The position numbers and the translations under genes were made by a program. The notes below the pieces were generated by a model that saw nothing but the letters and a program-made list of their open reading frames with translations, had not been told where the DNA came from and searched no databases. From Prorocentrum cordatum (Eukaryota > Sar > Dinophyceae > Prorocentrales > Prorocentraceae), in assembly GCA_963575745.1 (NCBI GenBank), contig CAUYUJ010019860.1, forward strand, positions 679,116-743,115: DNA of 64,000 nucleotides, read 5' to 3'. Below, piece after piece: positions 23,301 to 34,079 of the stretch; the stretch's first letter is position 1; every line of letters begins with the position of its first letter.

Positions 23301-26300
23301 CGCCGGGCGAAAAATGTACCTCCCAAAGTACCGTCGGGCGAAAAAAATACCTTCCTAAGTACCTACGTACCTCCCGAAGTACATCCTCAGGTACCTAAAG
23401 TACATACCGAAGTACCGTCGGATTGGAAAAGTACCTCCCAAAGTACCTACGCAGGTACCTACGCAGGTACCGTCGGATTGAAAAAGTACATACCGAAGTA
23501 CCGTCGAGCTGGAAAAGTACATCCCAAAGTACCTACGCAGGCACCGTCGGATTGAAAAAGTACCTACCGAAGTACCGTCGGACAGAAAAAGTACTTCCCT
23601 AAGTACCTACGTACCTCCCAGTACCTCCCAAAGTACCTCCCGAAGTACCTCGCCGAATCTAGATACCGAGCAGGGTACATCCCGAAGTACCTACCGAAAA
23701 TGTACCCGCAGGCGCACCGCGTCGGCGAATGCTTGGCGATAAGGTAGCGCACGTGGGGTCACCGCCGCCGCCGCTGGGGGGTAGCACAGGGGGGCGGATG
23801 CCAGCGCGCGCGCGGTGGCGCCGTTGAAGAGGCGTGTCGCAGGATTAACCTGGCGAGCAACCAGCGAGTTTGCCCAATTCTACGCGGCACCGCCAAAGCG
23901 CGCAGCGCTGATGGCGGATCCGCTTGCCACGCGCATGCAGATCAGCTGGGTCGGCTAACGAAGCGGGCCCTTAGCCGTGGCAAGCGACCTTCTGGCTTCC
24001 AGGTGGCACCCCTGGAGCTGCAAATCTTATGCAGATACAGCATTCGGCAGTTGGCGCCCCTCGCCCCCCCCCCCCCTGGGCTTGCAGAGCCAACGGGCCG
24101 CATTCGGCGTTCTTCAGGCCTTCCTCGGCGATTCGAACTTTATGACGGCGCGGCGCTGCACGCGACGTCATGTTGCGCCCAGTGCCGCGCACCGCCGCGC
24201 GTACTTCAGAACCCCGCAGCGCCTTAGGGCCCTCGGCTCAGCCGCAGGGGCGCGCCGCGGCGCCTCGATCGCCGAGCTCGCACGCATGATACCTGAGGCG
24301 TTGCTTGCTCATGGCGCGCCTTGACTTGGAACATCTCCTGGGGCGGGGTTTCCTCATATGGGCACCGCTGTATTCTCGTCGGAAAGTCATTGAACCTGCG
24401 CCCTGCCCCCAAGAAACACCTGCATTGTCGCTGGCGCCTCCGCGAGAAGCGCCGAATTTGCATTGCGTTGAAGGGGGCGTTGTGCCCATTCCCCTCGCGT
24501 TCCGCGCGCGCCTGGCAATCGCGCGCGCTTGCCCCGCGCGGCTGCTAGCCCCCAAGCCCAAACTTCGCGCGCTTGCCCGAGGAGCGCGCGCACCCCACGC
24601 AGCAGCTCGCTTGTAAACCCCGCGAAGAAAAGCGCACCCGCCCCAAGATCTGCGCTGCTCGCGTACACCTTCACATGGAATTACGCTGTGCGGGTGCGCT
24701 TCCATGTAGCATGAATGTCCTGGACGGGTGGGCCATTGGCGCCGCTGCTGGGCTCGCCGCGTCGGGCCCGATACGTTGCCCGCCGCCATGGGCCAGGCTA
24801 TTGCGGCGGTGCCGAGTCGACCAGGCCCGCGGCGCCCCCGCCCACTGCTTGCCGCGGCGAACCCCGAGGTCGCGGAGGGCGCGCGCAAGCCGCGCCCCCC
24901 CCCCACCCAGCCGCGGATGCAAACGGCCGAGACCGAGGGCGCGGCGAATGTAGATTGTAAGTCCCTACCCGTTGCGGCGAAGGTGGCCCCGCGCGCGAGC
25001 ATGGCCCCCCTCGCAGTCGTCGTTGCGGCACCGCCTGCGCGCGCCACGCGTTGCGCAGAGGCTCGCAAGCTCGCGCGCGCGGGGGCGCGCCGAATAATTA
25101 CAGCGCCCGATTGGGCGGCGCGGGCGAGACCAAACTTGGGCGGTGCATTATGGGCGCGGCGCCTTGCCGTCGGCTTGCGTCTGGCCGACGCCCCGATGTC
25201 GCGGCCCAGCCGCCAACGTTGCATCGGCATTTCAGCGCTGCTCTTCAGCGCCGTCAAGGGGGCGACAACGCCAAAGGACAACCATCGCGCTTGAAGCTCG
25301 CGATGGCAGGGCCCCCCGCGCGCGGTTGCTCCAGCGACGCGCCCCCGCCGCGGCGCGAATGACATCGCCCCGCCAGCGCCCTTGCGCGGGTGGTGGTGGC
25401 GGTGGTGTGGGTGGGGGGGGGGGGGGGACCGCCGCGGTTGGCGCGCCAGACATGCGACCGACCTGCGGACGTTGTGCAGCCAGGGCGCTCGCCCCGCGCG
25501 CCGCTGCGCCGCGACCGACCCCGAAACCCACCCATTGACGGAATCATGGTATGATGCAAAGCTTCAGACGCGCAGATGCTCTGGGGCGCCTGAGCGGCCA
25601 GCGTTGGCTACACCACTGACGCCACTCAGTTGGCGCGGGCGCTGCGTTGCCCCGCTGGCGCGCGGCGCGTGTTCCGCCGACGCGTTGCACCGTTGCGGCC
25701 GCGTGCGATGCGCCTCGGGCTGCGCCATCAGCTGTAGCGCTATCTTGAGTCGCCGCGTTGCCGCGCCGCGGCAACGCCGCAGTCGCGCCTCCACGACGCA
25801 GCGCGACGGCGGCTGCGGCGCCTCCTTCCGCTCGGCTCGCTGGCGCCATCTACCCGCCGCCCGCGCCGCAGCGAGACGGCGGGCGACGCGCCCGCTGACG
25901 CGCGCTAGCCCGCCGCTTGCAAATGAGTCTACATCGGCGGGCAGTTGTTCGGCGGCGCCCGCGCAGGACGCAACCGCGACCCCCCCCCCCCCCCCTTCTG
26001 ACGCAAACCCGATTGCGACACCCAACGCGTGGATTCCCGCAGCGAAGCCGAACGCGCGGGCCCCCGCGCGCGGCCTCGCCCACGAGGCCATGCCGAAGAC
26101 GCCGCCCCGCGACAGAACTACGCCCGCATACCGCAGCGCGCGAGCCCCGCCCGAAAGCTCACACCCAAATCGGGCCGCCCGCGCGCCAACCCGCAGCGCG
26201 GGACCCGCCCGCGGCGCAGGGCCCATGCCGTTGCGCCCATCGCGCGGGGGCGCGCCCTATCGGTCCTGCGCAAGGCGAAGCACCCGTGGGGGCCTGCACA

Positions 26301-27325
26301 CAACGCCCCGCGCGCTGCGGGCCCGCTCATGGGGCCGCCCACGGGGCCAAGCACACGTCGCCGCTTCCGCGGCCGAGCCCGCGGGCGTTCGCCCGCGCGG
26401 GCAACGCGCCACAATCGCCGCTCAGGCGCCGCCGCCACCGCGCAGCTCCCGCGCCCAACGGCCCACCCCCCGCACCCCCTCTCAAACAAACAGCCAGCCC
26501 GCGCGGCGCCGCCCGCGCGAGCCGCCAGGCCCCCAGGCGCGGCGTCGGCAAGATCTGCTGCGACGCGCCAGGAGAATGCGTATAAGAAGCGAACGCGCAC
26601 GCGCGCGCCGCTGTCCCTCGCCCCGCCGCAGCACCCGCGTTCGCGCGCTTCGTGCGCCGACAACTGGCTAAGGGAAACGGATGAAGGAGAAACGGCCCGA
26701 GGGCCAGAGGCGGCGTGCGGCCGTCGGGCCGACCAACGGGCTGCGGCGGTGCAGGCGGGCCGCCATCCTCGCCCAGACCCCTGGCTGGGGGCAGTGCCGC
26801 CTTCTTCGCCGCGCGCGAAAGCGCGCCGCGCGGGATCATCGCGACCGCGCGCCGCGCGCCCCTCACGACACTTGCGCCGCGCCGCCAGCGACCCGCAAGG
26901 GCAGGTCTGCAGCGCCGCGCGCCGAGCTCGCGCCTGCACTCCGCGGCGCGACGCCGCGTCGGGCAAGCTGGCCCCGCGCGCTCCGACAAGCGACGCTCGG
27001 CATGCGAACGCGCGCCTCGCATGACAACTGTCCCGCGCGAATATGCGCGGCCAGGCGCGCGATCCCCGAGAACGCGGGGCCCAGCGCTGCGCGGCACCTG
27101 CTCGCGGACGACGCCGCGCGCGGCTGCTCGAGCGCGGGCGAAGCTACATGTCACATGCCAGCGTGGCGCGTCTGCCCAGCATTGCGGCCACTGGGGCAAA
27201 GCGCGCCCTGGCGGGCGCCTGCGCCGAGCACCTGTTGCACGCGCTGCGCCATGTCCAAGCCGCCAGGCGCCAACGCGCGAAACGCGCGCAAGATTGAGCC
27301 TATGCGACGAGCCAACCCACTATAG
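20331..27325. other. GC-rich, gene-free block between two composite satellites
   Basis: About 7 kb dominated by GCGC, CGCG and GGCC words. Long frames are open on all six tracks because stop codons are rare at this composition; their products are Ala/Arg/Pro-rich without recognisable domains and I accept none. Homopolymer C or G runs of about 8 to 14 recur (20646, 21191, 22228, 22697, 24067, 25421, 25981). The only AT-richer part is the GTAC array at 23049-23705. Confidence 0.55.
23049..23705. repeat. GTAC-rich satellite array
   Basis: Composed of AAGTACCTACC, GAAGTACCGTCGGA, AAAGTACATCCC and related words, about 15 bases apart, with A-rich spacers such as TTGAAAAAGTACC. Higher-order blocks (for example CGCAGGTACCGTCGGATTGAA) recur several times. 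It is the same family as 10103-10229. I see no gene. Confidence 0.85.
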
Positions 27326-28437
27326 GTTAGCCAGCGTGGCCCCAAACTAGTGGGTTATTGCAAACTATGCGGCGCGCTACACGTGGTGCAAAGCACGCGG
27401 TGCAACCTAGGAAATGCAACATATGCGGTGCAATGTAGGCGACGCAACCATGCGCAATGTAACCTATGTGCTGCAATGTTTGCGGCGCAGGCTACGTGGT
27501 GCAATGCATGCCATGCAAAATATGTGGTGCACCCTGTGCGGTGCAGCGTAGGTGGTGCAATGTATGAGACGCAGGTTGCGTAGTGCAGTCTATGCGGTGC
27601 AACCTATATGGTGCAATGTATGCGATGCAGCCTATAGTGTGCACCCAATGCGGTGCAATGGAGGGGGTTGCAATGTATGCGATGCAGCCTATGGAATGCA
27701 GTCTATGCTGTGTCACCTATGTGACCAGCGCCTGCGGTGCAACCTATGTAATGCAATCTAGGCGTGGTGCAAGGTATGCGATGCAACCTAGGTAATGCAG
27801 TATATTCGGTGCAACCTATGTGGTGCAGTGTATGCGGCGCAGCCTCTGTGGGGAAGGCAATGCGGTGCAACCGATGTGTTGCAATGTATGCGATGCAACA
27901 AATGGAACGCAATCCATGTGTGGTGCAATGTGTGCGGTGCAACCTCTGGGGTGCACCGTATGCGGTGCAAGCTATGTGGCGCAATGTATGCGGTGCAACC
28001 CATGGAATGCAGCTTATGCTGTGCCATCTACGCGGCCAACGTATGCGATGCAACCTAAGTAATGCAATCTACGCGTGGTGCAATATATACGATGCGGCGA
28101 CGGCGGCGGGCGGCGACTGGCGGCGACGGGCGGCGCGGGCGGCGACGGGCGGCGATGGCGGCGACGGTCGGCTACGGCGACGGGCGGCGGCGAGCGGCGA
28201 CTGGCTGCACGGGCGGCGACGGGCGGGGATGGCGGCGACGGGCGGCGGGTGGCGACGGGCGCCGACGGTCGGCGATGGGCGGCACGGCGATTTTGTGGCA
28301 TTGTGCCCGAGGCAGTGGCGACAGGTGGCGACGGGCGGCGACGAGCGGCAAGGGCGGCGACTGGCGGAGATTGCGGCGACGGGTGGCGACGGCGACGGGC
28401 TGCGACGGGCAACGCGGGCGGCGATTGGCAGGGACGG

Positions 28438-28468
<31 letters not shown>

Positions 28469-28580
28469 AGGCGGCGCGGGCGGCGACGGGCGGCACGGTG
28501 GCGATTTTGCGGTGAGGGCCCCGAGAGGGTTAACGCGAGTCAGGACCCCAAAGTGCAAGTATTTGTTTGGGAGCGGTAAT
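27326..28580 (+). repeat. Composite satellite, copy B
   Basis: Begins with GTTAGCCAGCGTGG as copy A does. The 14-bp satellite runs to about 28090, the GGC/GAC repeat from about 28094 to 28500, and the 3' edge again carries GCGATTTTGC and AAGTATTTG. Internal interruptions (GATTTTG plus CCCGAGGC) also occur in both copies, so the pair derives from one composite ancestor. Confidence 0.85.
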
Positions 28581-29758
28581 CGTTTGTGCATCTGTTTACG
28601 CCTCGTGCGCTCTGTGAGTAGGTACGGTGCGCACGAGGACGGGGGCGACGACGACGAGCGATGTCGTGGTGGCGACTGCGTTAGTGGGGAGGGGCCAGGG
28701 CGAGACAGTATTGGGCGATGTCTCGAGAACCGCCCCCCAGAATGGCAATGTTGGCAACCCCAGGAGGCCCTTAGGGTGAGAGCAGTTTAGCGGATCATTT
28801 CGTACAACCTCCGCCCCCCGTCGGGTGAATGTCATTGGCCCCCCCCCCCCCCTGGGTCTGAACGAACAGTTTCACGGAGGGCCCGAATGTTTCATAGTGA
28901 CACAGGGTGGCCCCGATACGGCCTTTGATCGCCCAGGTTGGACCCCATGATGGTACGCTGTAGCACCGATTGCCCCAGATGGCCCGTAACGTGCTTCCAG
29001 TGCGCTCCCAGACCGCCCATCCCCACCAAGAAAATGACCCCAAATTGTCACGCTCCTCTCCCCTCCAGGGGCGCAATCGGCAGGCCGACATCCCTTCACG
29101 GCTGCATGGCAACGGCGCGATGCTGTGTAGCGTCGCCGCTTGCGTGTCCGATCGGCGTCTGAAGCCCCGCTGCCGTTCCAAGATGTCCCAAGCGAGCTTT
29201 GCAAACACACCAGGGTGGCCTAAAGCGGCTTCTAGATCACCCAAGGGCGCCCCAAGCGTGCCTCGAGATTGCAACAGGCGGCAAGTTGGTCTGGCCCAGG
29301 CGGCGGGTGGGGGAATCGGGAGGGGGGGTGGACATGTTTTGCCTACTGCTTTGACCGATGGCATCTACGGTTCACCCGAGAAGGCGCCTGAGCCCCCGAG
29401 CCCCGAGATGGCCTTAAGAGGCTTTGGGAGGGCTCGAAGAGGGCTCCAAGAGAGCACAGGCGGCGCCCCAAGCCACCTAGAACATGATTCCAAAGAGCCT
29501 CCTGAAGTCTATGCTACACTGCTACACTATGCATTGCTACACTACGCTCCCTCACCAATGCAACTTGCATCGGCACCTTTGTCGGATGGGCTGGCGTAAG
29601 GGCGCGAAGCGCCAATATTTTTTCACACACTTACAGTATCAAGTACTTCGACCATGCGCATGGCTGGCCATGATTGCCCACAGGGCGCAGTGCCTCGCTG
29701 AGACGGCGAGGACAAGTACACGGCGTGCTGACTGTCCAGCATGAAAGTAAAAAACAGT
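28581..29758. other. Intergenic region, no supportable gene
   Basis: 28848-28870 has CCCCTGGGTCTGAACGAA, shared with 16116-16140. 28900-29480 has diverged GGCCCC/GGCTCCAAGAGG repeats. 29515-29550 has TACACTACGC-type short repeats (ACACTGCTACACTA). No coding signal is convincing. Confidence 0.5.
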
Positions 29759-30765
29759 TCAAGGGCAAACGTCGGGCTCCGCGGCTTCTCCTGGCCGCCG
29801 CGGCCTCTCGATAGCCAGCAGCGCCTGAGCACGGGGGCCCATGCCCGCAAAGGCTGCCCGAGCAGCCACACGATCCTCCTTGCAAATCCAATTGCACGAC
29901 CCGTGCGTCAGCTGGGACCCGTACTCCGCGTGCTTCCGCAGCCACGCGACCAGGTAGCCGATGGGTCGCCCCTGCTGTGGCCTGGGTCCATGTTTGATTG
30001 TCCTGTGCTTCCTGCACTTCACGTGCGAGGCGTCCCTGCACTCAGCGATCAAGTCCAGCTTCTTCGCGTTGTAGACGATCCTGCCGCCCTCCACCTCGAT
30101 GAAGTGCGCAGCTGGCTCTGGCGCACCGCCAGCAGGCGGCGGGAGCGGCGGGGGCGGTGGTGGCGCAGCAGCCCCAGAAGACGCAGAAGGTTGGCCTCCG
30201 CCTCCGCCTCCGCCGCCAGGAAGGTCGTCACCTGACTCGCTCGACCTGTCCGAATCAATGATGCCGCGGAGGTCTGCGGTGTCACTAGAGGCGTCTGAAG
30301 ACGAACTCGAAGATGAGGAAGGTTCACCTGCTGGCTCCACGCCCGCTTCCACGACCTTCGCCAGCACGGGCTCACCGTGCGCGTCTACCACGTCACCTGC
30401 GAAGCCAAGGTCGCCGACAAGGCTGGCAGAATGGCACCACCCCGCAGACGCATTTAGATTTGCGAAAGCTTAGGGGACACCCGCAGGCACCAGGGCGAGC
30501 CGGAACCCAGCGCGCCCAAGAGGCTGGACATACACCGAGGGGCCCTGCAAGGGCCCATGGAGGATACTAAAACATGCAAGCTATGGGAGGGGGGTGCGCC
30601 TGCGGGGCAATGCCATTATGCTCGGCCCAGTGGTGGCCCTGGCTCACCGTCATCGTTGTCCTCGCCGCCCACGTCGGCGCCACCTGCTTCACCGCCACCA
30701 GAGCAGACTACTGCGTCGCCTCCATGTGGTTCGCCTCCAGGTTCGAGCGGTCCGTCGTCGTTGTC
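29759..30765 (-). CDS. Hypothetical protein, 3' exons; 5' end lost in the assembly gap
   Basis: Two exons are visible. 30765-30648 runs out of the gap and encodes acidic, Gly-rich sequence ending VGGEDNDD. A GTGAGC donor follows, and a CTAAG acceptor at 30469-30473 restores the same frame into 30468-29759 (phase 1). The second exon opens FANLNASAGWCHSASL, passes through Ser/Gly/Pro-rich linkers, and ends in a compact basic domain with IVYNAKKLDLIAECRDASH, HGPRPQQGRPIGYLVAWL and C.W.C residues. I have the impression that this last domain is common in dinoflagellate retroelement proteins, but I cannot name it. The intron is 179 bases. Confidence 0.6.
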
Positions 30766-30865
30766 NNNNNNNNNNNNNNNNNNNNNNNNNNNNNNNNNNN
30801 NNNNNNNNNNNNNNNNNNNNNNNNNNNNNNNNNNNNNNNNNNNNNNNNNNNNNNNNNNNNNNNNN
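30766..30865. other. Assembly gap of 100 unknown bases
   Basis: The sequence is N from 30766 to 30865. The right edge is a (TC)n tract (30866-30906), probably the cause of the break. The 5' ends of a minus gene and perhaps of a plus gene lie in or next to it, so true length and content are unknown. Confidence 0.99.
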
Positions 30866-30901
<36 letters not shown>

Positions 30902-31034
30902 TCTCTGCCCGCCCTTTCCTTCCCTATCCGCCCCGTCTTCCTCCTTCGCCCCGCCCCCCTCCTTCCACCGCCGTTTCGGCCCCAGGAGTTCGGCTCTGAC
31001 GGCCGCCCCCCCTGCAACGCGGGGGCAGGGAGCG

Positions 31035-33648
31035 ATGGCCGCGGCCACCGGCAGCAGCAGCAGCCCATTGGGCCCCGCAGCAGCGGGGCCTCGGGGCCGA
31101 CTGACGGCAGTGTTCACAGCGAAATCTGGGAAGGTTTGGCGACCTGTAGGTGGTCAGGCAGAACCCTGGAAGGGTCCTTGGGCCCTTGTGCCAGAGAGAA
31201 CCCCCGCAGCAGCGGGGGCTGCGCGGCCTGGCGTCTCAAGCTCAGCAGCGGCGGCGCGATCAGAAGTTTCTACGATACGCACCCGCCCAGGCGACTCCGC
31301 GGTGGATCCGAGCGACGACGAAGAGCCTCAGGAATTTAGGGGCTGCAGGCCGCCCAACGACGTCGAGCGGCGCGAATGCCGTCTTCGCGACACCGTCCCG
31401 CCAAAGTTCTTCTGCGAAAGAAGAGCGGCTGACGTGAACAGGCCACGGAACGACAACGCGGGCAACCTTTCCGTCCTGTTCGGGAACTGGGGCCCCATGC
31501 CGAGCGAGACCAACCACGCGGACCAGCGGCGGAGACTTGAGTTGCAGCTGCGGCATTGCCCTGCTCTCGTGGCGTGCTTTGCGGAATGTGAGGAGCAGAT
31601 GGAGGCAATCCTACAGCGGCCAGGGGAACCACCGCCGCTGCAGGCGGACGCCCCCGCAGCAGCGGGGGCGTCAGCAGCGGAGGGCCAAAGCAGCAGCAGC
31701 GGTGGGCCTTTTGTCGCCCCCGCAGCAGCGATGGCGACAGCAAGAGGAAGTCGTGCTGCGAGTGTTGGCGATTGCCAACAGCTCCAGAACCGACCAGAGT
31801 ACGAATACTTGACCCTGCGCGGGCGTGAGGACAAGTCCTTGAGCATCGCTGCGCGCGCAAATCTGTGTTACGAAATGCGGCTGCTCCACTGGGAAAAGAG
31901 TGTCGACGGCCACTACAAAACAGCAAGAGGGCGCAATATGGAAGCGTTCTCGAGGATCATGGTGGTTGAGATCTACTTCGATCAAACCTACGCCCACTTC
32001 GGCTCGAAAGTGCGGGTGTGCGCGGTGCACCTCCACCGCGACACGGCGAACAATTCCAGAGGCTTCAACGAGGCTCACAAGACGTGGTGGCCGAGGTTGG
32101 CGACCATCTTGCAGGACAACAGCGTTGACATCCTTTGTGGGGATTTCAACATGGCGCTCACACAGGCGCTGCCGAGTCTTCGGGGTCTAGGCATGCGATT
32201 GGAGACGGCAGCAGCGTACTTCTGGCGCGGATTGGACGGCACTCCGTGCTTGGACAGCTGCGGCATCTTCGTTCTCAACAGGCCTGGCGAGTACACCCTG
32301 TGCTGGCCGCTGAGCGCTGTGCACGACAGAGACGAGACGGGGTTGCTCTTCGCACGCAAGTCGGTGATCGGTGAGATCGGGTACCGTAACAGAAGCAAGG
32401 CAGAGGCCCCCGCAGCAGCGGGGGCCGCCACCAGCCCATCATCGCAGCCGACGTACTGGCACCACAGCCAGAACGGAGGCCCTGGGATGCCTTACTCTTG
32501 CTACTACCCGAAAAAAGACGCCCGCGAGCACCTCCAGGATTTACTGACTCAGTCAGAGGAATGCCAACGCAAGATCCAAGAGAAGGAGAGTGAGAAACAG
32601 AGGCGCGCCGAGGCTGAGGCTAGAGGGGACCACCGCTTCTCTAGCAATCGCGAGGTGACCCTCTTCCGCGCGTTGCAGAAGACGTTCCCGCCAGAGACCG
32701 TGGATGTGGAGGGGCGCTGGCACGGCGGCGCCCACTACCCTCTCCTGTTCCAAATGCGCATGGCCAGCGCGCGTTCGCCGGGGAGGAAGCAGGAGAGAGC
32801 CAAAGAGAAGAAAGACAGGCGCGCCCAGAAACAGCTGGCAGCTGCGCTCAGGGCGCCGCTGCCGCCCGAGCAGCACGGACCCGAGCGCCAGGCACCAGAG
32901 CAGCACAGCGAGAGGGACGAGCAAGACGAGCGCGCCCAACAGGCGTGGCGCCCACCAAGATGGGCAGACGAAAGCGCGGACGACGGCCGCGACATGCCCG
33001 CGGCTGGCGATGGAAGGTCGCGGCGGGGGGTTGAAAGGGGGAGGGGGGGGAGAGGGGCGGTGGAGCACGGGGAGGGCAGGAGGGAGGAGAGGGAATGAGG
33101 AATAGGCTGAGCAGGACGAGGGATGACATAAGGAAATGAGTGTCGGGAAGGGGCGGGAGTTGACAGGGAGGGGATATAGAAATAATTATTTATCACCCCC
33201 AAGGTGGCAGCCGACCCCGCAGTGCCCATCTCCAGGGCCTGCGCCGCTGGAGCAGCGAGGGCAGCGCGGCGCCGCCATCTACATCTCGGACGCGATCGCT
33301 GCCCTCGGCCACGAGCCGCCAGAGCCCCCGCAGCAGCGGAGGCCACAAACGCCACGGCAGCAACCAACAGACGAGGAGTGGCGCAGGGATGAGTGGTGGC
33401 GCACCAAGGAGGGCGAGGAGCGCGAGTGGCAACAGCCGAGCGGCGAGGCTTCCTCGCTGCAGGACCGCATGGTCGACTCCGCCTGGCGCGACATGCAAGT
33501 TGCATTCGGCAGCGACCAACGCCCCAGTGACTGGTGGAGCAGCCACAGTGGGTGGAGTAGCGGCCAGGGGCACTGGGAGGTCGCGACCACGACTTGGAGG
33601 TGGGTCGAACCCCCCCCCGAAACCAATCCCTGGGAAAAGCTTAGTTGA
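31035..33648 (+). CDS. EEP-superfamily (endonuclease/exonuclease/phosphatase-like) protein, about 808 residues
   Basis: Exons are 31035-33016 and 33204-33648. The intron is GAAG|GTCGCG to CCAAG|GTGGCA, phase 2, in frame. The EEP fold is suggested by LFGNWGP (about residue 150), ACFAECE a little later, VCAVHLHRDT, CGDFNMAL near residue 370 (the Asp-x-Asn pair of the family), and GGAHYPLL near 567 in place of the terminal His motif. This family cleaves phosphodiester bonds and includes LINE endonucleases. No reverse transcriptase follows, so a host role is equally possible. The last 240 residues are charged and Gln/Arg/Trp-rich. The first ATG in frame after the gap was taken as start; a 5' exon in the gap is possible. 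Five small CGCAGCAGCG hairpins in exon 1 add PAAAG/PAAAM pentads in the same frame. Confidence 0.7.
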
Positions 33649-33729
33649 ACCATCGCACAGGAGCCGCCCCTCCGCAGCAGCGGAGGGAGGCCTCATCGGC
33701 CGAACGTCGACCCTCCGCAGCAGCGGAGG
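31071..33729. repeat. Cluster of eight small hairpin elements (CGC-AGCA-GCG)
   Basis: Copies lie at 31071-31090, 31201-31218, 31650-31669, 31716-31735, 32405-32426, 33324-33343, 33668-33687 and 33712-33729. The type form is GCCCCCGCAGCAGCGGGGGC: an 8-bp stem and an AGCA loop. The copies at 33668 and 33712 have CCTCCGC paired with GCGGAGG, that is, paired changes that keep the stem. The copies at 31716 and 33324 carry mismatches. Six are in exons and two lie 3' of the stop codon at 33648. I did not find this word elsewhere in the window. Confidence 0.85.
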
Positions 33730-33956
33730 CCGCCAATGCATCGTGAGCGGCGGCGACTCGCGCGCGCCGTCGTGCTCGGCGACCGCTGCCCGAGCGGAGA
33801 AGGAAAAAGAAACGGTGCTTTCATCGGTGCTGTCGTTGCCTCCTCTCCTTCATCGTTTTCTTTTCCCTCCCCCTCCAATCCCCCATCCCGCTATCACATT
33901 TTATCGTCTCCAATCGTATCGGGAGCTCCCGTGGCAGAAGAGCACCCAGAACGAGG

Positions 33957-34043
33957 TCCTCCGTGACAGAGGGGGGGGCATCTGGGAACCCCTCTGTGAC
34001 AGAGGGGGGGCATATTTGACCCCCTCTGTGACAGAGGGGGGGC
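33957..34043. repeat. Three near-perfect palindromes CCCCTCTGTGACAGAGGGG
   Basis: Complete copies lie at about 33989-34007 and 34021-34039, and an imperfect one at 33957-33975. Each has two 9-base arms around a single central base. The spacers are short and similar (CATCTGGGAAC, CATATTTGAC). They lie just beyond the 3' end of the minus gene at 34080; the rest of 33730-34079 shows no gene. Confidence 0.85.
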
Positions 34044-34079
34044 CAAAAAACAAATGATCATTTTAATGCGGCTTCTGGA

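Noticed and set aside
20331-27325. Many long open frames on all six frames in the GC-rich block
   Set aside because: Overlapping frames on both strands, Ala/Arg/Pro-rich products, no domain, no splice pattern; expected when stop codons are rare.
28848-28870. Shared CCCCTGGGTCTGRACGAA word at 16116 and 28850 as element ends
   Set aside because: Similarity is short and the flanks do not align, so no element could be delimited.
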